64,000 nt of DNA, taken from the NCBI GenBank assembly GCA_027486655.1, contig JAIXOR010000064.1:1-64000 (forward strand). The letters are read 5' to 3'. Positions 28,196-36,525 of this stretch are shown here, one piece after another; position 1 is the stretch's first letter; each line of letters opens with the position of its first letter. The translations under genes were made by a program, and so were the position numbers. The DNA is from Verrucomicrobiaceae bacterium. Lineage in GTDB: Bacteria; Verrucomicrobiota; Verrucomicrobiia; Verrucomicrobiales; Akkermansiaceae. The notes below the pieces were generated by a model. The model was given only the letters and a program-made list of their open reading frames with translations, did not search any database and was not told the DNA's origin.

Positions 28196-29332
28196 ATGGC
28201 TTTCGCCGATGTTTTTCCGGATTTGATGCAGCGCCCCACGCCCTTGATGCGGCGCTTCGAGCGCATGCTGGACGAGCAAACCGGCGGCCCGCTCGAGGCC
28301 CTGGCTCGGCAAAGCCAGTTGACGACGCGCCGGCACTTCGGCCGGACGATGCGGCTCTTCGCACCGCTCTACGTGTCCAACGAATGCGTGAACAACTGCT
28401 CTTACTGCGGCTTTTCCAGGGACGCCGGCATCCTGCGCACCACCCTCACCGTGGCGCAGGTGGAACGCGAGGCAAGGCACCTGCACGGCCTTGGATTCCG
28501 CAACGTGCTGCTGGTGGCCGGGGAACACCCGAAGTTCGTCTCCGAGGGCTATCTCCAGCAGTGCCTCGATGCGCTCAAACCCTTCATCCCCACCCTCGCG
28601 CTCGAGGTCGGCCCGATGGAGGATGCCCAATACGCCGACATCGTGGCCCACGGCGCGGAAGGGTTGGTCGTCTATCAGGAAACCTATGACCGCCCGGTCT
28701 ATCAGACGCTGCACACCGCCGGACCGAAGAAGGATTTCGACTGGCGGCTCGATTGCCCGGAGCGCGCCTACGCAGGGGGCTTCCGCCGCATCGGCATCGG
28801 CGCCCTGTTCGGACTCGCCGATTGGAAACACGAGGCCCTGGCACTCTGCGCGCACCTGGAATACCTCCAGAAACACTGCTGGAAGGCGCAACTGACGGTG
28901 GCTTTCCCACGGATGCGCCCCTATGCCGGAAACTACGAATACACGCCGGATCCCTCGCTGTTCCTGCCGGACCGCAGCTTCGTCCGCTTGATCACGGTGT
29001 TCCGGATTCTTTTCCCGCAGGTGGGCATCGTGGTTTCCACCCGCGAGCCGGCTCCCCTGCGGGATGCCATCGCCTCTCTCGGCGTGACCCACATGTCCGC
29101 AGGAGCCCGCACCGAACCCGGTGGCTACACCGGTGCAGGCCATGATGACCTCCACCTCACCGTCAAAGGCCGCCGCGTTGAACTGGAAACCCGCTCCGGC
29201 GCAGAGAAAGCCACCGAACAATTCCGCATCCACGACATCCGGTCCGCCGCGGAAATCGCACGAATGCTGCGCTCCCAACAACTCGATCCCGTCTGGAAAG
29301 ACTGGGACGAGGCCCTGCTCGCGGAAGCCTGA
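28196..29332 (+). CDS. thiH: ThiH 2-iminoacetate synthase (radical SAM)
   Basis: A 378-residue radical SAM enzyme. The cluster motif is CVNNCSYC (C-x3-C-x2-C) and the context NECVNNCSYCGFSRDAGI is typical of ThiH. The BATS-type C-terminal region includes MSAGARTEPGGYTG. ThiH cleaves tyrosine to dehydroglycine for the thiazole moiety of thiamin. No other thi gene and no TPP-riboswitch-like stretch was seen upstream, so it appears detached from a thiamin operon. The start is set at ATG 28196; the open frame continues upstream without similarity. Confidence 0.93.
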   Translation: MAFADVFPDLMQRPTPLMRRFERMLDEQTGGPLEALARQSQLTTRRHFGRTMRLFAPLYVSNECVNNCSYCGFSRDAGILRTTLTVAQVEREARHLHGLGFRNVLLVAGEHPKFVSEGYLQQCLDALKPFIPTLALEVGPMEDAQYADIVAHGAEGLVVYQETYDRPVYQTLHTAGPKKDFDWRLDCPERAYAGGFRRIGIGALFGLADWKHEALALCAHLEYLQKHCWKAQLTVAFPRMRPYAGNYEYTPDPSLFLPDRSFVRLITVFRILFPQVGIVVSTREPAPLRDAIASLGVTHMSAGARTEPGGYTGAGHDDLHLTVKGRRVELETRSGAEKATEQFRIHDIRSAAEIARMLRSQQLDPVWKDWDEALLAEA

Positions 29333-29383
29333 GGCCGGACCTCCCGCCGGGAAACCAAGGCCTTGCACCCGGGAGGCGCATCC

Positions 29384-30682
29384 TCACTCCGCAACCGGCT
29401 GCGCACGGAGCGGCTCCACCGGCGAAGCCTTTGGTGGCTCAGGCAAAGGCGTGATGCCCTCCACAGGCTCCGCACGCGGTGCCGCTGGCGGCGACTCCTC
29501 CACCGGCAGGGCCCGCTGCGGCTTCACCAGCACCGCCTTCGGCGGCTCCGGCGGCACAGGTGCCGGCGCAGGAACCACCGGCACAGGATTCGCAGGCGGC
29601 GCTTCCTGCACCACCGCCGCTTTCTTCGGAGCGATCTTCATCTGCTCCTTCGTCGGCGGAGACTTCCGCATGCGGATCTCCACACGGCGGTTCATCGCCT
29701 GCACCGCAGCGTCGCCATCGATCACCAATGGCGAATACCTGCCAAATCCCCTCGTGATGATGCGGGAGGCATCCATCCTCATCGATTCCACCAGATACGA
29801 CTTCACCGCCTCCGCCCGGCGGATCGAAAGCTCAAGGTTGAACTCATCCCCGCCCACCAGATCCGTGTGGCCCTCGATCCAACAGTAAAGCTCTGGATTG
29901 CGGTCCATCAGCAGCGCGATCTTCATCAACCCCACCTTCGCACTCTCTCGCAGCTCGGATTTGTTGAACTCAAACAACAGATCACTCGGCAGCATCGTCT
30001 TCTTGGACAACAGCACGTTGGGCGGCAAACCCAGCAGGTCGTCCAGGGAAGCGATCCCATCCAGGGCTCCATTCTCCGCCTTGCCGTTCGCCCCCTTTTT
30101 CACCAGGTCCTCTCCGAACTTCGACAAAACGTCGTCATCCGTCTGCACCGCACCGGGATCCACCGTCACCTGGCCCACCTCCGCAGGCCGCAGCTGCTCC
30201 GGCTGCCGACCCATCTCCGGAAGGTCCGCCTCCACCTCGAATCCCGATGCCACCTCCATCGCCACCGCCGCCGGATCTCCCACCAACGCCGGATTTTTCA
30301 ACTGCAGCTCATACTCCGCCTCCTTGATCTCCGGCTTGATGTCGATCTCCACGTTCTTCGGCAGCGCGTTCAACAAATCCACCTCCTCCAACAACGAGGC
30401 ACTGTCCTTCGGCGGCTCGATCACCTGCTCCGGCGGCGCCTCCTCCTGGATCTCCAGCGGCCGCACCTCCATGCGGCTCACATCGATCGCCCGTGTGCTC
30501 AACTCCCTCGCCTCCTCAAACCGCACCGCGATCTTCAACCGATCCAGCAACAGGAAAACCGCCACATGCAACAGGATCGATAGCAACATCGCCACCGCCG
30601 CCCACCACCCGAGATGCTCCGGCCCGGGCAAACGGTAACTCCGCCCGCCGCGCATCTCGCTCCATGAGTAGCCGTTGGCCAT
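29384..30682 (-). CDS. OmpA-family envelope protein with Pro/Glu-rich linker
   Basis: About 432 residues from ATG 30682. One membrane helix near residues 25-45 (GWWAAVAMLLSILLHVAVFLLL) with a cytoplasmic N-tail gives a TonB-like topology. A long acidic, Pro-rich periplasmic stretch follows. The OmpA peptidoglycan-binding domain (about 240-345) has LLFEFNKSELRESAKVGL, GHTDLVGGDEFNLELSIRRAEAV and NRRVEIRMRK. The last 85 residues are mostly Pro/Ala/Val/Glu repeats (PEPPKASPVEP). It probably bridges inner membrane and peptidoglycan. It is divergent from the DUF2934 gene. Confidence 0.82.
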   Translation of the reverse strand: MANGYSWSEMRGGRSYRLPGPEHLGWWAAVAMLLSILLHVAVFLLLDRLKIAVRFEEARELSTRAIDVSRMEVRPLEIQEEAPPEQVIEPPKDSASLLEEVDLLNALPKNVEIDIKPEIKEAEYELQLKNPALVGDPAAVAMEVASGFEVEADLPEMGRQPEQLRPAEVGQVTVDPGAVQTDDDVLSKFGEDLVKKGANGKAENGALDGIASLDDLLGLPPNVLLSKKTMLPSDLLFEFNKSELRESAKVGLMKIALLMDRNPELYCWIEGHTDLVGGDEFNLELSIRRAEAVKSYLVESMRMDASRIITRGFGRYSPLVIDGDAAVQAMNRRVEIRMRKSPPTKEQMKIAPKKAAVVQEAPPANPVPVVPAPAPVPPEPPKAVLVKPQRALPVEESPPAAPRAEPVEGITPLPEPPKASPVEPLRAQPVAE

Positions 30683-30788
30683 GCCCCGACTATACGCCCG
30701 TCTAACGTGCTGGCAATCATCCCGATCGGCGATTATTCTGGCGCTGGCACCCCTCGTGCTCATTTCCCACCTCAACCACTCTCCCACC

Positions 30789-31079
30789 ATGGCCGCGAAA
30801 AAGACTGCGAAGAAATCGCCGGATCCCGCACCGGCGGCTGCCGATGCCCCAGCTCCCACCGCCAAAAAAGCCGCGAAAAAGGCAGCCAGGAAAACCGCCA
30901 CCCCCAAGGCCGCCAAAGCTCCGAAAGCCGAGCCCGCCAAACCAAGCCCCAAGCCCAGCGCCGACGCCATCGCCCGCGCCGCCTACCTCAACTACCGCCG
31001 CCGCGTCGAACAAGGCCTCCCCGGCGACTCCCATGGCGACTGGCTCGAAGCCGAACGCCAGCTCGGAATCTCAAGGTAA
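30789..31079 (+). CDS. Histone H1-like Lys/Ala-rich protein with DUF2934 domain
   Basis: A 96-residue protein. The first 57 residues are almost only Lys, Ala, Pro, Thr and Arg (KKAAKKAARKTATPKAAKAP), like eukaryotic H1 tails and bacterial histone-like proteins. The C-terminal 38 residues are a DUF2934 domain (IARAAYLNYRRRVEQGLPGD, then HGDWLEAERQL). The basic tail should bind DNA or RNA without sequence preference. The DUF2934 part is of unknown function. It sits between the divergent OmpA-type gene and hom, with 69 nt to the latter. Confidence 0.8.
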   Translation: MAAKKTAKKSPDPAPAAADAPAPTAKKAAKKAARKTATPKAAKAPKAEPAKPSPKPSADAIARAAYLNYRRRVEQGLPGDSHGDWLEAERQLGISR

Positions 31080-31148
31080 CGCGATTTTTCCCAAGCCCCA
31101 CGTGCTTCCGGCTTGGAGATCGCACCACCCACCCCCACAGTCCGCCGC

Positions 31149-32474
31149 GTGAACTCCTGCTCCTCACTCGGCATCGGCCTCGCTGGCTTCGGAACCGTCG
31201 GCTCCGGCGTCTGGAACACCCTGCACCGCAACGGCGACCTCATCACCGGCCGCACCGGCGGCGACGTCCGCCTTCACGTCGCCAAAATCCTCGTCCGTGA
31301 TCCCGCCAAGGCCCGCGCCACCACCGGCGATGTGCCCGCAGAACTCTTCACCACCGACTGGAACACCCTCGTTGCCGACCCCGCCGTGGACATCGTCGTC
31401 GAACTCATCGGCGGCACCACCGACGCCTTCGATATCGTCGCCGCCGCCCTCAGGGCCAAAAAACCCGTCGTCACCGGAAACAAAGCCCTGCTCGCCGAAC
31501 GCGGCGTCGAACTCTTCGCCCTCTCCAGGGAATTCGACACACCCATCCACTTCGAAGCCGCCGTCGCCGGTGGCATCCCCATCATCCGCACCGTCCAGGA
31601 CTCGTTCATCGGCAACCGCATCCTCTCCTTCTCCGGAATCATCAACGGCACCTCCAACTACATCCTCGGCCGCATGACCGATGCCGCCCTCACCTTCGAG
31701 GCCGCTCTCGCCGAGGCCCAGGCCCTCGGATACGCCGAGGCCGACCCCGCCCTCGATGTCAACGGATGGGACGCCGCCCACAAGGCCATTCTCTTGGCCA
31801 CCCTCGCCTACGGGTTTCCCATCGATCCCAAATCCATCCACGTCTCCGGTATCGAACAGGTCCGCCCCACCGATATCCACTTCGCCAAAAGCCTCGGCTA
31901 CGTCGTCAAACTGCTCGCCGTCATCCGCGAACACCCGGACGGCGCGGTCGAACTCCGACTCCAACCCTCCTTCATCCCCAAATCCCACATCCTCGCCTCC
32001 GTCCACGGCGTCTTCAACGCCGTCGCCGTCCATGGCGACGCCGCCGGTGAATCCCTCTTCTACGGCCGCGGCGCAGGCCAGGACCCCACCGCCTCCTCCG
32101 CCGTCGCCGACCTTGTCGAAGCCGCACGCTCGCTCCGCCAAACCACCGGACACCGCGGATTCCTCCCCTACCGCGAAAACGGACGCATCCTCCCCGTCGC
32201 AGAAACCTCCACCGCCTACTACGTCCGCTTCGACGTCACCGACCGCCCCGGCGTCATCGCCGAAGTCGCCAAAATCCTCGCCGACCACCGCATCGGCATC
32301 TCCGGAACCCACTCCCCCGTCAATCCGGACAACCCGGACGCCGAATTCCTCGACATGGTCTTCCTCCTCCACACCTGCCCCTTCGGCAAACTCCAGACCG
32401 CCCTCGACGCCATCGAACAACTCGACTGCATCAACAGCAAACCCGTCGTCTTCCGCATCGAAACGCTGGCGTGA
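31149..32474 (+). CDS. hom: Homoserine dehydrogenase with ACT domain
   Basis: About 441 residues from the GTG at 31149, chosen because it starts directly before the NAD(P)-binding motif IGLAGFGTVGSGVWNTL. The catalytic domain has VVTGNKALLAERG, the Lys-bearing block FEAAVAGGIPIIRTVQDS, ISFSGIINGTSNYIL-type strand (SFSGIINGTSNYILGRM) and EADPALDVNGWDAAHK. The last 80 residues form an ACT domain (DRPGVIAEVAKILADHRIGI), the usual site for threonine feedback. It reduces aspartate semialdehyde to homoserine for Thr and Met synthesis. No thrB or thrC gene is in the window. Confidence 0.94.
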   Translation: MNSCSSLGIGLAGFGTVGSGVWNTLHRNGDLITGRTGGDVRLHVAKILVRDPAKARATTGDVPAELFTTDWNTLVADPAVDIVVELIGGTTDAFDIVAAALRAKKPVVTGNKALLAERGVELFALSREFDTPIHFEAAVAGGIPIIRTVQDSFIGNRILSFSGIINGTSNYILGRMTDAALTFEAALAEAQALGYAEADPALDVNGWDAAHKAILLATLAYGFPIDPKSIHVSGIEQVRPTDIHFAKSLGYVVKLLAVIREHPDGAVELRLQPSFIPKSHILASVHGVFNAVAVHGDAAGESLFYGRGAGQDPTASSAVADLVEAARSLRQTTGHRGFLPYRENGRILPVAETSTAYYVRFDVTDRPGVIAEVAKILADHRIGISGTHSPVNPDNPDAEFLDMVFLLHTCPFGKLQTALDAIEQLDCINSKPVVFRIETLA

Positions 32475-32803
32475 CCGCGCAGGAACCCGGCCAGGACCGC
32501 TCTCCGAAGGGTTCCGCAGATGCACGGCGACTCCCACCGCCCACGATCCGCCGGGACGCCTCCTCAGGCCCCCACATTCACTCCCCATTCTCCCGAATCA
32601 CCGAAAGGTCGGACCCTCCCACCAATCCCCCTCATCTCCTCGCCAGATTCTGGCCGTGTCCAAGGTGCCAACGCCCCTGTCGGCAAAACCCCGCCGGTCG
32701 CGGGTGGCCCCGCTGTAGATGCAGTTCGCGTCAGGCGGCTGGAAAGCCGAAGAAATCCCGGGCGATCTAACAGCTCTTGTTGTTTCAATACGGAGACTTA
32801 CCC
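32475..32803. other. Intergenic region downstream of hom, no gene seen
   Basis: About 330 nt with C-rich composition and no convincing reading frame, RNA fold or terminator. One TGTTAGA heptamer (minus-strand sense) lies at 32767-32772. This is the left border of the accessory island. Confidence 0.4.
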
Positions 32804-32952
32804 GAATGGCAGGGGATCAAGCAGCGTTTCACGAAGCCAGTGGGCTCTGTGGACCGCTGACTTTAGTCGGCGAGTCTTTGGCGGACGGGACCTTTGCTTG
32901 CCGGCTGAAGCCAGCGCTCCGTTCCGTTCCGCCGCTTAATCCCGTGCCATTC
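32804..32952 (+). repeat. 149-bp palindromic MITE-like repeat, copy A
   Basis: The ends are imperfect inverted repeats of about 19-23 bases (left GAATGGCAGGGGATCAAGC, right GCTTAATCCCGTGCCATTC). The interior is itself a long imperfect hairpin, with a GCTGACTTTAGTCGG arm opposite CCGGCTGAAGCCAGCGC. A second copy lies inverted at 41500-41647. The right end abuts TACTCTGACCCCATT, the terminal sequence of the RAYT-type elements in this island. Confidence 0.8.
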
Positions 32953-33002
32953 TACTCTGACCCCATTTAATTCATGCCGCTCACCAGGTTCGGCCGCGGT
33001 GT

Positions 33003-33188
33003 TTACAGAAGCAGTTGGAAATGGTTGCCCATCAGCACCCACGCGTGAATCCTCCATTCGTGGCTTTCACAAACCTGTCCCAAACGGTAAAGATAGGCCT
33101 TCCGGTCATCGTCGGTCACAAACACAGCATCACCACCGTTGCCGCGGGCCATGACATAATACACCGCGCCGGGATATTGGAATCGTGG
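33003..33188 (-). pseudogene. Decayed RAYT transposase, N-terminal remnant with mutated HuH motif
   Basis: Reading the minus strand gives 61 residues that align with the RAYT N-terminus: PRFQYPGAVYYVMARGNGG, then FVTDDDRKAYLYRL, then WRIHAWVLMGNHFQLLL and a stop. The initiator codon has been lost, with CAG where ATG is expected. The catalytic histidine pair, normally NHFH, reads NHFQ. Everything after the motif is missing. It lies between two TACTCTGACCCCATT boundary sequences (32953 and 33233), as expected for a dead element. It cannot encode an active nuclease. Confidence 0.82.
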
Positions 33189-33271
33189 CTGCCCCTAGCC
33201 TCTGCCCACGGCAAGAATAATGTGACTTTGTGTACTCTGACCCCATTCCCTGACCCCATTCATTGCGGCTT

Positions 33272-34855
33272 TTAGGGTTGTTCGCTCATACTTTTCAGCC
33301 ATTTCTCGGCAGTTGCTGAATCACTCTTCTTAATCACATCAACTAAAGATCGAATGCCCATGTCGCGGACACTGCCCGATGAAAGAGTATTCAACCATTC
33401 GGCGAGAGACGCAGGGTCCTTCCTTGCCCAAACCGACGCCAAACCCCTAGTCGCGGGTATTTGCTTTACTTCGGGAAGACCGCTCACCCAAGCACGAGCA
33501 TTGTCGATTGACATTGTGGCGTATGACTGGGCAGCCCACGCAACCTCATTGCGATACATCGCCGATGCCATCATGATCTCGGATGGCGTCTCGTTGGATA
33601 TTAGGTCAATTGCTGCCGCCACATCTTTCGTTCGGGCTACGGAGAGCACGCCCGTGAGATAATAGTCCCTTTCATCACCTTTCAATGATTTCGAAGAATC
33701 CAGAGCCCCTTGCAGATTGTTTTTTGCTGCGCAACTACCCAAATCAACCGCTGCCTCCTTACGAATTTCAACGTCCGCAATTTGATTGAACCACTTCCAT
33801 GCTCTCTCGATTTCACCACGCTCCATATCCAACGATAGAAATGCACTTTTGACGCCATCAGCCACGTCAGAGGGCAAATTTCTTGCATTTTCAACATACC
33901 AGCCTTCTGCGGCATTGTTACTTACTCTGGCCCAATTTTTTGCCCCTTCAGGAATTAGAACAGAGCGATTGCTATTTAGAATTGAATCGTTGCTATTAAA
34001 TAGTGAAAGGGCGCGACCAGGATCCTCAATAACCATTTCTTTTGCTATACTATTTACCAGTTCGTTCCACTTTGTCATTTTATTGCTACGATCAATACTA
34101 CTTTCGAACTCTCTCAGCCCTTCCCATGTGGAAAACGGGAATCTCTTCGATCCAGCAGCAAGTATAGTTTGCATATACTCCTCTCTTAGATTTTCAGGGA
34201 CTTTACATACAAGCATCTTCAGCTCTTCGAAGCGCGCTAAGCCTATCGCAGCATCCTGATTTGTTCCAACATAGACTACAACCGAAGCCCACATGGAATC
34301 CAAGACTTCCGGCGGCAAATTCATTTTCATCAATTCAAGAAACCCTGCCGCCCCCTGCCGTTCTAGGGTCTGCGAGAATATACCACAAAAAGCCAATTTA
34401 TAATCGGAATCGTCTTTGTGCTCAGATGCAAACGATACCAACGACCCTAATTCTTCTTGAGAAGATTCGAATGCCTCTTTGATCAACGCAATCCTATCTG
34501 TTCCCGGCTCGACAACTTCACAAATAACACGTATCGTCTCCTCAACTCCAACTCTTGCCGCTAACACCCTGATCAGCTCAGCACATTTGACTTTTTTGTC
34601 CAATGCTGACATTCTGGAAGAATGTGCATCTTTAAAGCGTTGAATCAATAAATCGGTAGACAAATTCGAAGCTGAAAATGCATTTTCTGGCAAATTCTCA
34701 CCAACAACTCTCACACCGAAAGAATGATCATTTGATGACTTTCGAGGAAGCAGATCTCTCGTCACATTCGTTCCTAACCTGTCTTTTACAGCGGTTAATG
34801 CCGTTAAAACTAATAGGCACATACAAAACGTGATTAGAATTCTAAATTTATTCAT
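33272..34855 (-). CDS. Exported helical-repeat protein of unknown function (A/T-rich)
   Basis: About 527 residues from ATG 34855; the frame extends 19 codons upstream into repeat sequence. The N-terminus MNKFRILITFCMCLLVLTALTAV is a signal peptide or anchor. The rest is alpha-helical, with short repeated patterns in the C-terminal third such as WARKDPASLAEWLNTLSSG and WAAQSYATMSIDNARAWVSGL. The spacing W-x-x-x-D/S-...-A-x-x-W-L/V fits TPR/SEL1-like helical hairpins and is known from large Verrucomicrobial paralogue families. The gene is much more A/T-rich and uses more A/T-ending codons than the housekeeping genes. A RAYT-type mini-element starts just upstream of its start codon. Confidence 0.75.
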   Translation of the reverse strand: MNKFRILITFCMCLLVLTALTAVKDRLGTNVTRDLLPRKSSNDHSFGVRVVGENLPENAFSASNLSTDLLIQRFKDAHSSRMSALDKKVKCAELIRVLAARVGVEETIRVICEVVEPGTDRIALIKEAFESSQEELGSLVSFASEHKDDSDYKLAFCGIFSQTLERQGAAGFLELMKMNLPPEVLDSMWASVVVYVGTNQDAAIGLARFEELKMLVCKVPENLREEYMQTILAAGSKRFPFSTWEGLREFESSIDRSNKMTKWNELVNSIAKEMVIEDPGRALSLFNSNDSILNSNRSVLIPEGAKNWARVSNNAAEGWYVENARNLPSDVADGVKSAFLSLDMERGEIERAWKWFNQIADVEIRKEAAVDLGSCAAKNNLQGALDSSKSLKGDERDYYLTGVLSVARTKDVAAAIDLISNETPSEIMMASAMYRNEVAWAAQSYATMSIDNARAWVSGLPEVKQIPATRGLASVWARKDPASLAEWLNTLSSGSVRDMGIRSLVDVIKKSDSATAEKWLKSMSEQP

Positions 34856-34892
34856 CTTGGAAATGGGCAAGGTATCGTCAATGGGGTCAGTC

Positions 34893-35300
34893 AATGGGGT
34901 CAGAGTACACATTTCAGCATCCTCCCAATTTTATCAGTGTTCTTGAGCGTTTCCTTGGTGGCGCGTCCTGCGGAAACACTCCTGCTGACCGAGCCCGGGT
35001 GGCCCATGCCGAGGTGTTCCGCGTTCAACGGATTGCCTGCCGCGGTGCGCTGCCTAACCAAGGGGGGCGCCAGAACCTTGCACCCGTCGACTTTTCGCAG
35101 CTTCCTTCTTACAAGCGCCTCGACCGCAAGCCGGTCTTCGTCGGTTTCAAAAACCGCCTTGCTACCGTCCCCACGCGCCATCATGTGGCAAACCGTGCCG
35201 GCATTTTGATAGCGCATTGCTCTCGGCATGGCTCATCGAACGGAGAATGCAGGAGCATCGTCAAGCCAAGTTTATTGAAATCAAACACCTGACCCCATTT
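34893..35300 (-). mobile_element. RAYT-derived mini-element, copy 1
   Basis: A 408-bp unit bounded by inverted ends, AATGGGGTCAG at 34893 and CTGACCCCATTT at 35289-35300. It is about 90 percent identical by eye to copy 2 (36118-36525). It contains one open frame made of the N- and C-terminal parts of a RAYT transposase with the middle deleted. An extra AATGGGGTCAG at 34880 forms a tandem end. Confidence 0.75.
34900..35229 (-). CDS. Core-deleted RAYT derivative, 109 residues (copy 1)
   Basis: The frame starts MPRAMRYQNAGTVCHMMARG, the standard RAYT N-terminus, and runs to about residue 34 (FETDEDR). It then jumps directly to the C-terminal helix-turn-helix-like part (GCKVLAPPLVRQRTAAGNPL, EHLGMGHPGSVSRSVSAG) and ends GRMLKCVL. 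The HuH histidines and catalytic tyrosine are all absent. The stop codon lies inside the terminal GGGGTCAGAG. Copy 2 encodes the same fusion at the same joint with no frame disruption. It could be a DNA-binding repressor of transposition or merely a fossil. Confidence 0.55.
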   Translation of the reverse strand: MPRAMRYQNAGTVCHMMARGDGSKAVFETDEDRLAVEALVRRKLRKVDGCKVLAPPLVRQRTAAGNPLNAEHLGMGHPGSVSRSVSAGRATKETLKNTDKIGRMLKCVL

Positions 35301-35910
35301 AAGTCCCCAGAAGATACGCTCTAGGATTCTTGTTGCAGTGTATTTCCCAATCAAAAGCATCTAGTCCCGCGCAATCGTATGCCTCCACCAGCGACTCCGG
35401 AATCTCGCAGCCCCCAGTCCATGGTATACATAATCGTTGGAGCGCACCAACCCAGGTAACAACGCCACTTGGCCCCGGCGGGGCTAAGGAACTTTTCCAC
35501 TCCAGGCATTCAGTTGGATCAAAATATGTTTTATACTCAGGAATCAAGAATCCTGTCAGTGCGTGTACGATGAAACCCAGCAGCCTATTTTCAACATACC
35601 ACGCATCCTCGAATTCGATACTGACATTTCCAGGCTCCATATCATCCAGCATGGTCTTTAACTCGTATGCCAAATTGGCAATTCCCTGAATGTCCCCAAA
35701 TTCAGCCCTCAAGCGCTCTATGCCATCATCAAGATTTGAAGAAGCGGTCTTCACTGAGACCCGTAACCTAGAAAAGCTCGAACCAGGATCGAAATCCGAA
35801 ATCCGAAAACAACATAGCCAAAGAAGACAAACACCTTCAGGAGTATCGTAAAGGATCTTTCTCCCTCCACCATTCTCACGCCTATACTCAAATGTGACAT
35901 CGTTTCCCAT
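35299..35910 (-). CDS. Unknown 203-residue protein, probably 3'-truncated by a mini-element
   Basis: A soluble, acidic protein without signal peptide. It is not recognised. Visible features are a Cys/aromatic-rich patch near residue 30 (CLLWLCCFRISDFD) and a C-terminal half rich in Trp, Pro and Gly (FDPTECLEWKSSLAPPGPSG, CIPWTGGCEIPESLVEAYDC). Size, acidity and setting resemble immunity proteins of polymorphic toxin systems, which is only a suggestion. The last coding triplet is followed by a TAA that straddles the border of mini-element copy 1, so the original C-terminus may be lost. A gene fragment lies just upstream, four bases before its ATG. A/T content is high. Confidence 0.6.
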   Translation of the reverse strand: MGNDVTFEYRRENGGGRKILYDTPEGVCLLWLCCFRISDFDPGSSFSRLRVSVKTASSNLDDGIERLRAEFGDIQGIANLAYELKTMLDDMEPGNVSIEFEDAWYVENRLLGFIVHALTGFLIPEYKTYFDPTECLEWKSSLAPPGPSGVVTWVGALQRLCIPWTGGCEIPESLVEAYDCAGLDAFDWEIHCNKNPRAYLLGT

Positions 35911-35914
35911 CTCT

Positions 35915-36012
35915 TTATTTCTTCACAGTTTCCAGCGCATCGTCCAACCGCAAGACGACCTCAAATAAGTCGTCCCCTTGAGCGTCCAAAAGTCCTTTTA
36001 GCTGGATTCGAA
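35915..36012 (-). pseudogene. 3' fragment of an unidentified gene cut by an element
   Basis: About 32 sense codons read IRIQLKGLLDAQGDDLFEVV, then LRLDDALETVKK and a TAA four bases before the ATG of the 203-residue gene. The frame starts exactly where the partial mini-element (36015) begins, so the upstream part has been replaced. The close spacing implies that it was once the first gene of a two-gene unit with the 203-residue protein. Confidence 0.5.
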
Positions 36013-36014
36013 TC

Positions 36015-36117
36015 AATGGAGTCAGATTACACATTTTAACATCCTCCCAGTTTTATCAGTGTTCTTGAGCGTTTCCTTGGTGGCACGTCCTGCGGAAACA
36101 ATTCTGCTGACCGAGTC
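36015..36117 (-). repeat. Partial RAYT-derived mini-element (one end only)
   Basis: About 100 nt match the left end of copies 1 and 2 (AATGGAGTCAGATTACAC, then TTTATCAGTGTTCTTGAGCG). The match breaks off at ATTCTGCTGACCGAG, where copy 2 begins. The end repeat is mutated (GGAGTCAGATTA instead of GGGGTCAGAGTA). Copy 2 probably inserted into an older copy. Confidence 0.75.
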
Positions 36118-36525
36118 AATGGGGTCAGAGTACACATTTTAACATTCTCACAGTTTTATCAGTGTTCTTGAGCGTTTCCTTGGTGGCGCGTCCTGCGGAA
36201 ACACTTCTGCTTACCGAGCCCGGGTGGCCCATGGCGAGGTGTTCCGCGATCCACGGATTGCCTGCCGCGGTGCGCTGCCTGACCAAGCAGGCCACCAGAA
36301 CCTTGCACCCGTCGCCTTTTCGCAGCTTCACTCTTACAAGCGCCTCGACCGCAAGCCGGTCTTCGTCGGTTTCAAGAACCGCCTTGCCACCGTCCCCACG
36401 CGCCATCAGGTGGCAAACCGCACTCGGATATTGATGGCGCAATGCTCTCGGCATGGCTCATCGAACGGAGAACGCAGGAGTATCGTCAAGCCAACTTTGT
36501 TGAAATGAATCACCTGACCCCATTT
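36118..36525 (-). mobile_element. RAYT-derived mini-element, copy 2
   Basis: A 408-bp unit with the same ends and internal structure as copy 1, AATGGGGTCAGAGTAC at the left and CACCTGACCCCATTT at the right. The exact length agreement and intact ends in both copies argue for amplification of a defined non-autonomous unit rather than random decay. Confidence 0.75.
36125..36454 (-). CDS. Core-deleted RAYT derivative, 109 residues (copy 2)
   Basis: Same fusion as copy 1: N-terminal MPRALRYQYPSAVCHLMARG up to ETDEDRLAVEA, joined to the C-terminal DNA-binding-like part (GCKVLVACLVRQRTAAGNPW, EHLAMGHPGSVSRSVSAG), ending VRMLKCVL. Length, joint and reading frame are identical, while scattered residue changes separate the two copies. 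No catalytic residue remains. Whether it is translated is unknown. Confidence 0.55.
   Translation of the reverse strand: MPRALRHQYPSAVCHLMARGDGGKAVLETDEDRLAVEALVRVKLRKGDGCKVLVACLVRQRTAAGNPWIAEHLAMGHPGSVSRSVSAGRATKETLKNTDKTVRMLKCVL

Noticed and set aside
31164-32588. Minus-strand 474-codon Asp/Gly/Val-rich frame
   Set aside because: Exactly antisense to hom; composition pattern (GDDGFFGPEGGG-like) is an artefact.
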